This document shows, one piece after another, positions 63,914-64,000 of a DNA stretch of 64,000 nt. Each line of letters begins with the position of its first letter. Positions within the stretch are counted from its first letter, which is position 1. The DNA is from Orlajensenia flava. Its GTDB lineage: Bacteria > Actinomycetota > Actinomycetes > Actinomycetales > Microbacteriaceae. The stretch covers positions 682,001 through 746,000 of the forward strand of contig NZ_SSSN01000003.1 of the NCBI RefSeq assembly GCF_004801905.1. The letters run 5' to 3'. The translations under genes and the position numbers were made by a program. The notes below the pieces were generated by a model. That model had not been told where the DNA came from, did not search any database, and worked only from the letters and a program-made list of their open reading frames with translations.

Positions 63914-64000
63914 CCGAACCCACTACAGCACGTGAGACCTTGCGCGCGCCCGTCGCGGGAGCTGCCGCGAGCGCCCCCGGAATCGACCCCCGTGCTCCGC
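63910..64000 (+). CDS. DUF4395-type membrane protein, N-terminal fragment
   Basis: Only 30 codons lie in the window. The visible part reads [20 protein letters not shown] followed by APGIDPRAP. The GIDPR(G/A)P motif right before the first helix is typical of DUF4395 proteins that follow thioredoxin-like genes. The ATG overlaps the upstream stop by 4 bp (ATGA), so the two are translationally coupled. The assignment rests on this short motif and on context. Confidence 0.65.
   Translation, partial: MTEPTTARETLRAPVAGAAASAPGIDPRAP

Overview
The window is GC-rich chromosomal DNA from an actinobacterium. The order ftsK-pgsA-cinA-clgR-DUF3046-recA-recX-miaB-miaA-dapF, the thyA-dfrA-dapA-rnj block ahead of it, an F420-type nitroreductase-like protein, an LAXTG cell-wall sorting signal and the abundance of ATGA/GTGA start-stop overlaps all point to the Actinomycetota, most likely a Microbacteriaceae-type genus (Leifsonia/Microbacterium-like). 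The family-level assignment is inference. I see no insertion sequence, prophage, CRISPR array or rRNA; the only RNA gene found is one tRNA-Pro(GGG).

Region by region. 1-5.0 kb: the end of a flavin-dependent oxidoreductase; a 250-bp array of a 16-bp repeat; two overlapping ferritin-like genes, one with intact and one with degenerate diiron ligands; a stand-alone ATP-dependent DNA ligase facing a LigD-type polymerase, with a palindromic repeat element (E1) between them. 5-12.8 kb: an EamA transporter, a secreted lytic-transglycosylase-like protein, a three-gene operon (short Gly/Asp/His repeat protein, JmjC-type cupin oxygenase, sucrase/ferredoxin-like protein), a Na+/H+ antiporter, and a cell-wall-anchored beta-helix protein flanked by two copies of a ~45-bp repeat. 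13-20.6 kb: a complete Mrp antiporter operon (A/B fused, C, D, E, F, G) running into lpdA. 20.7-29.5 kb: small housekeeping and hypothetical genes, an orphan HicB-like gene, a CPBP protease, and fdhD plus an FdhF/YdeP-type molybdoenzyme.

29.5-36.4 kb: a remnant of an alpha/beta hydrolase, a secreted GH2 glycosidase with a LamG-like domain, a MerR regulator with a readable promoter-operator, a 27-codon ORF, VOC and monooxygenase-like proteins, and a kup potassium transporter interrupted by a single-base frameshift. 36.5-45.2 kb: a six-gene oligosaccharide-type operon (lipoprotein binding protein, two ATPases, two permeases, GH3 glycosidase) under a divergent TetR regulator with two matching operators. 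45.4-48.5 kb: tRNA-Pro and a GNAT-CHAD-DUF2252 cluster.

48.4-64 kb: the conserved housekeeping cluster, all on the minus strand, from thyA down to dapF, covering nucleotide and tRNA modification, lysine/peptidoglycan precursor synthesis, RNA decay, DNA translocation, phospholipid synthesis and SOS recombination. recA has a recognisable SOS promoter. dfrA carries an in-frame insertion that is a second copy (E2) of the palindromic element at 3.8 kb. The window ends with a membrane-anchored thioredoxin-like gene overlapping the start of a DUF4395-type gene.
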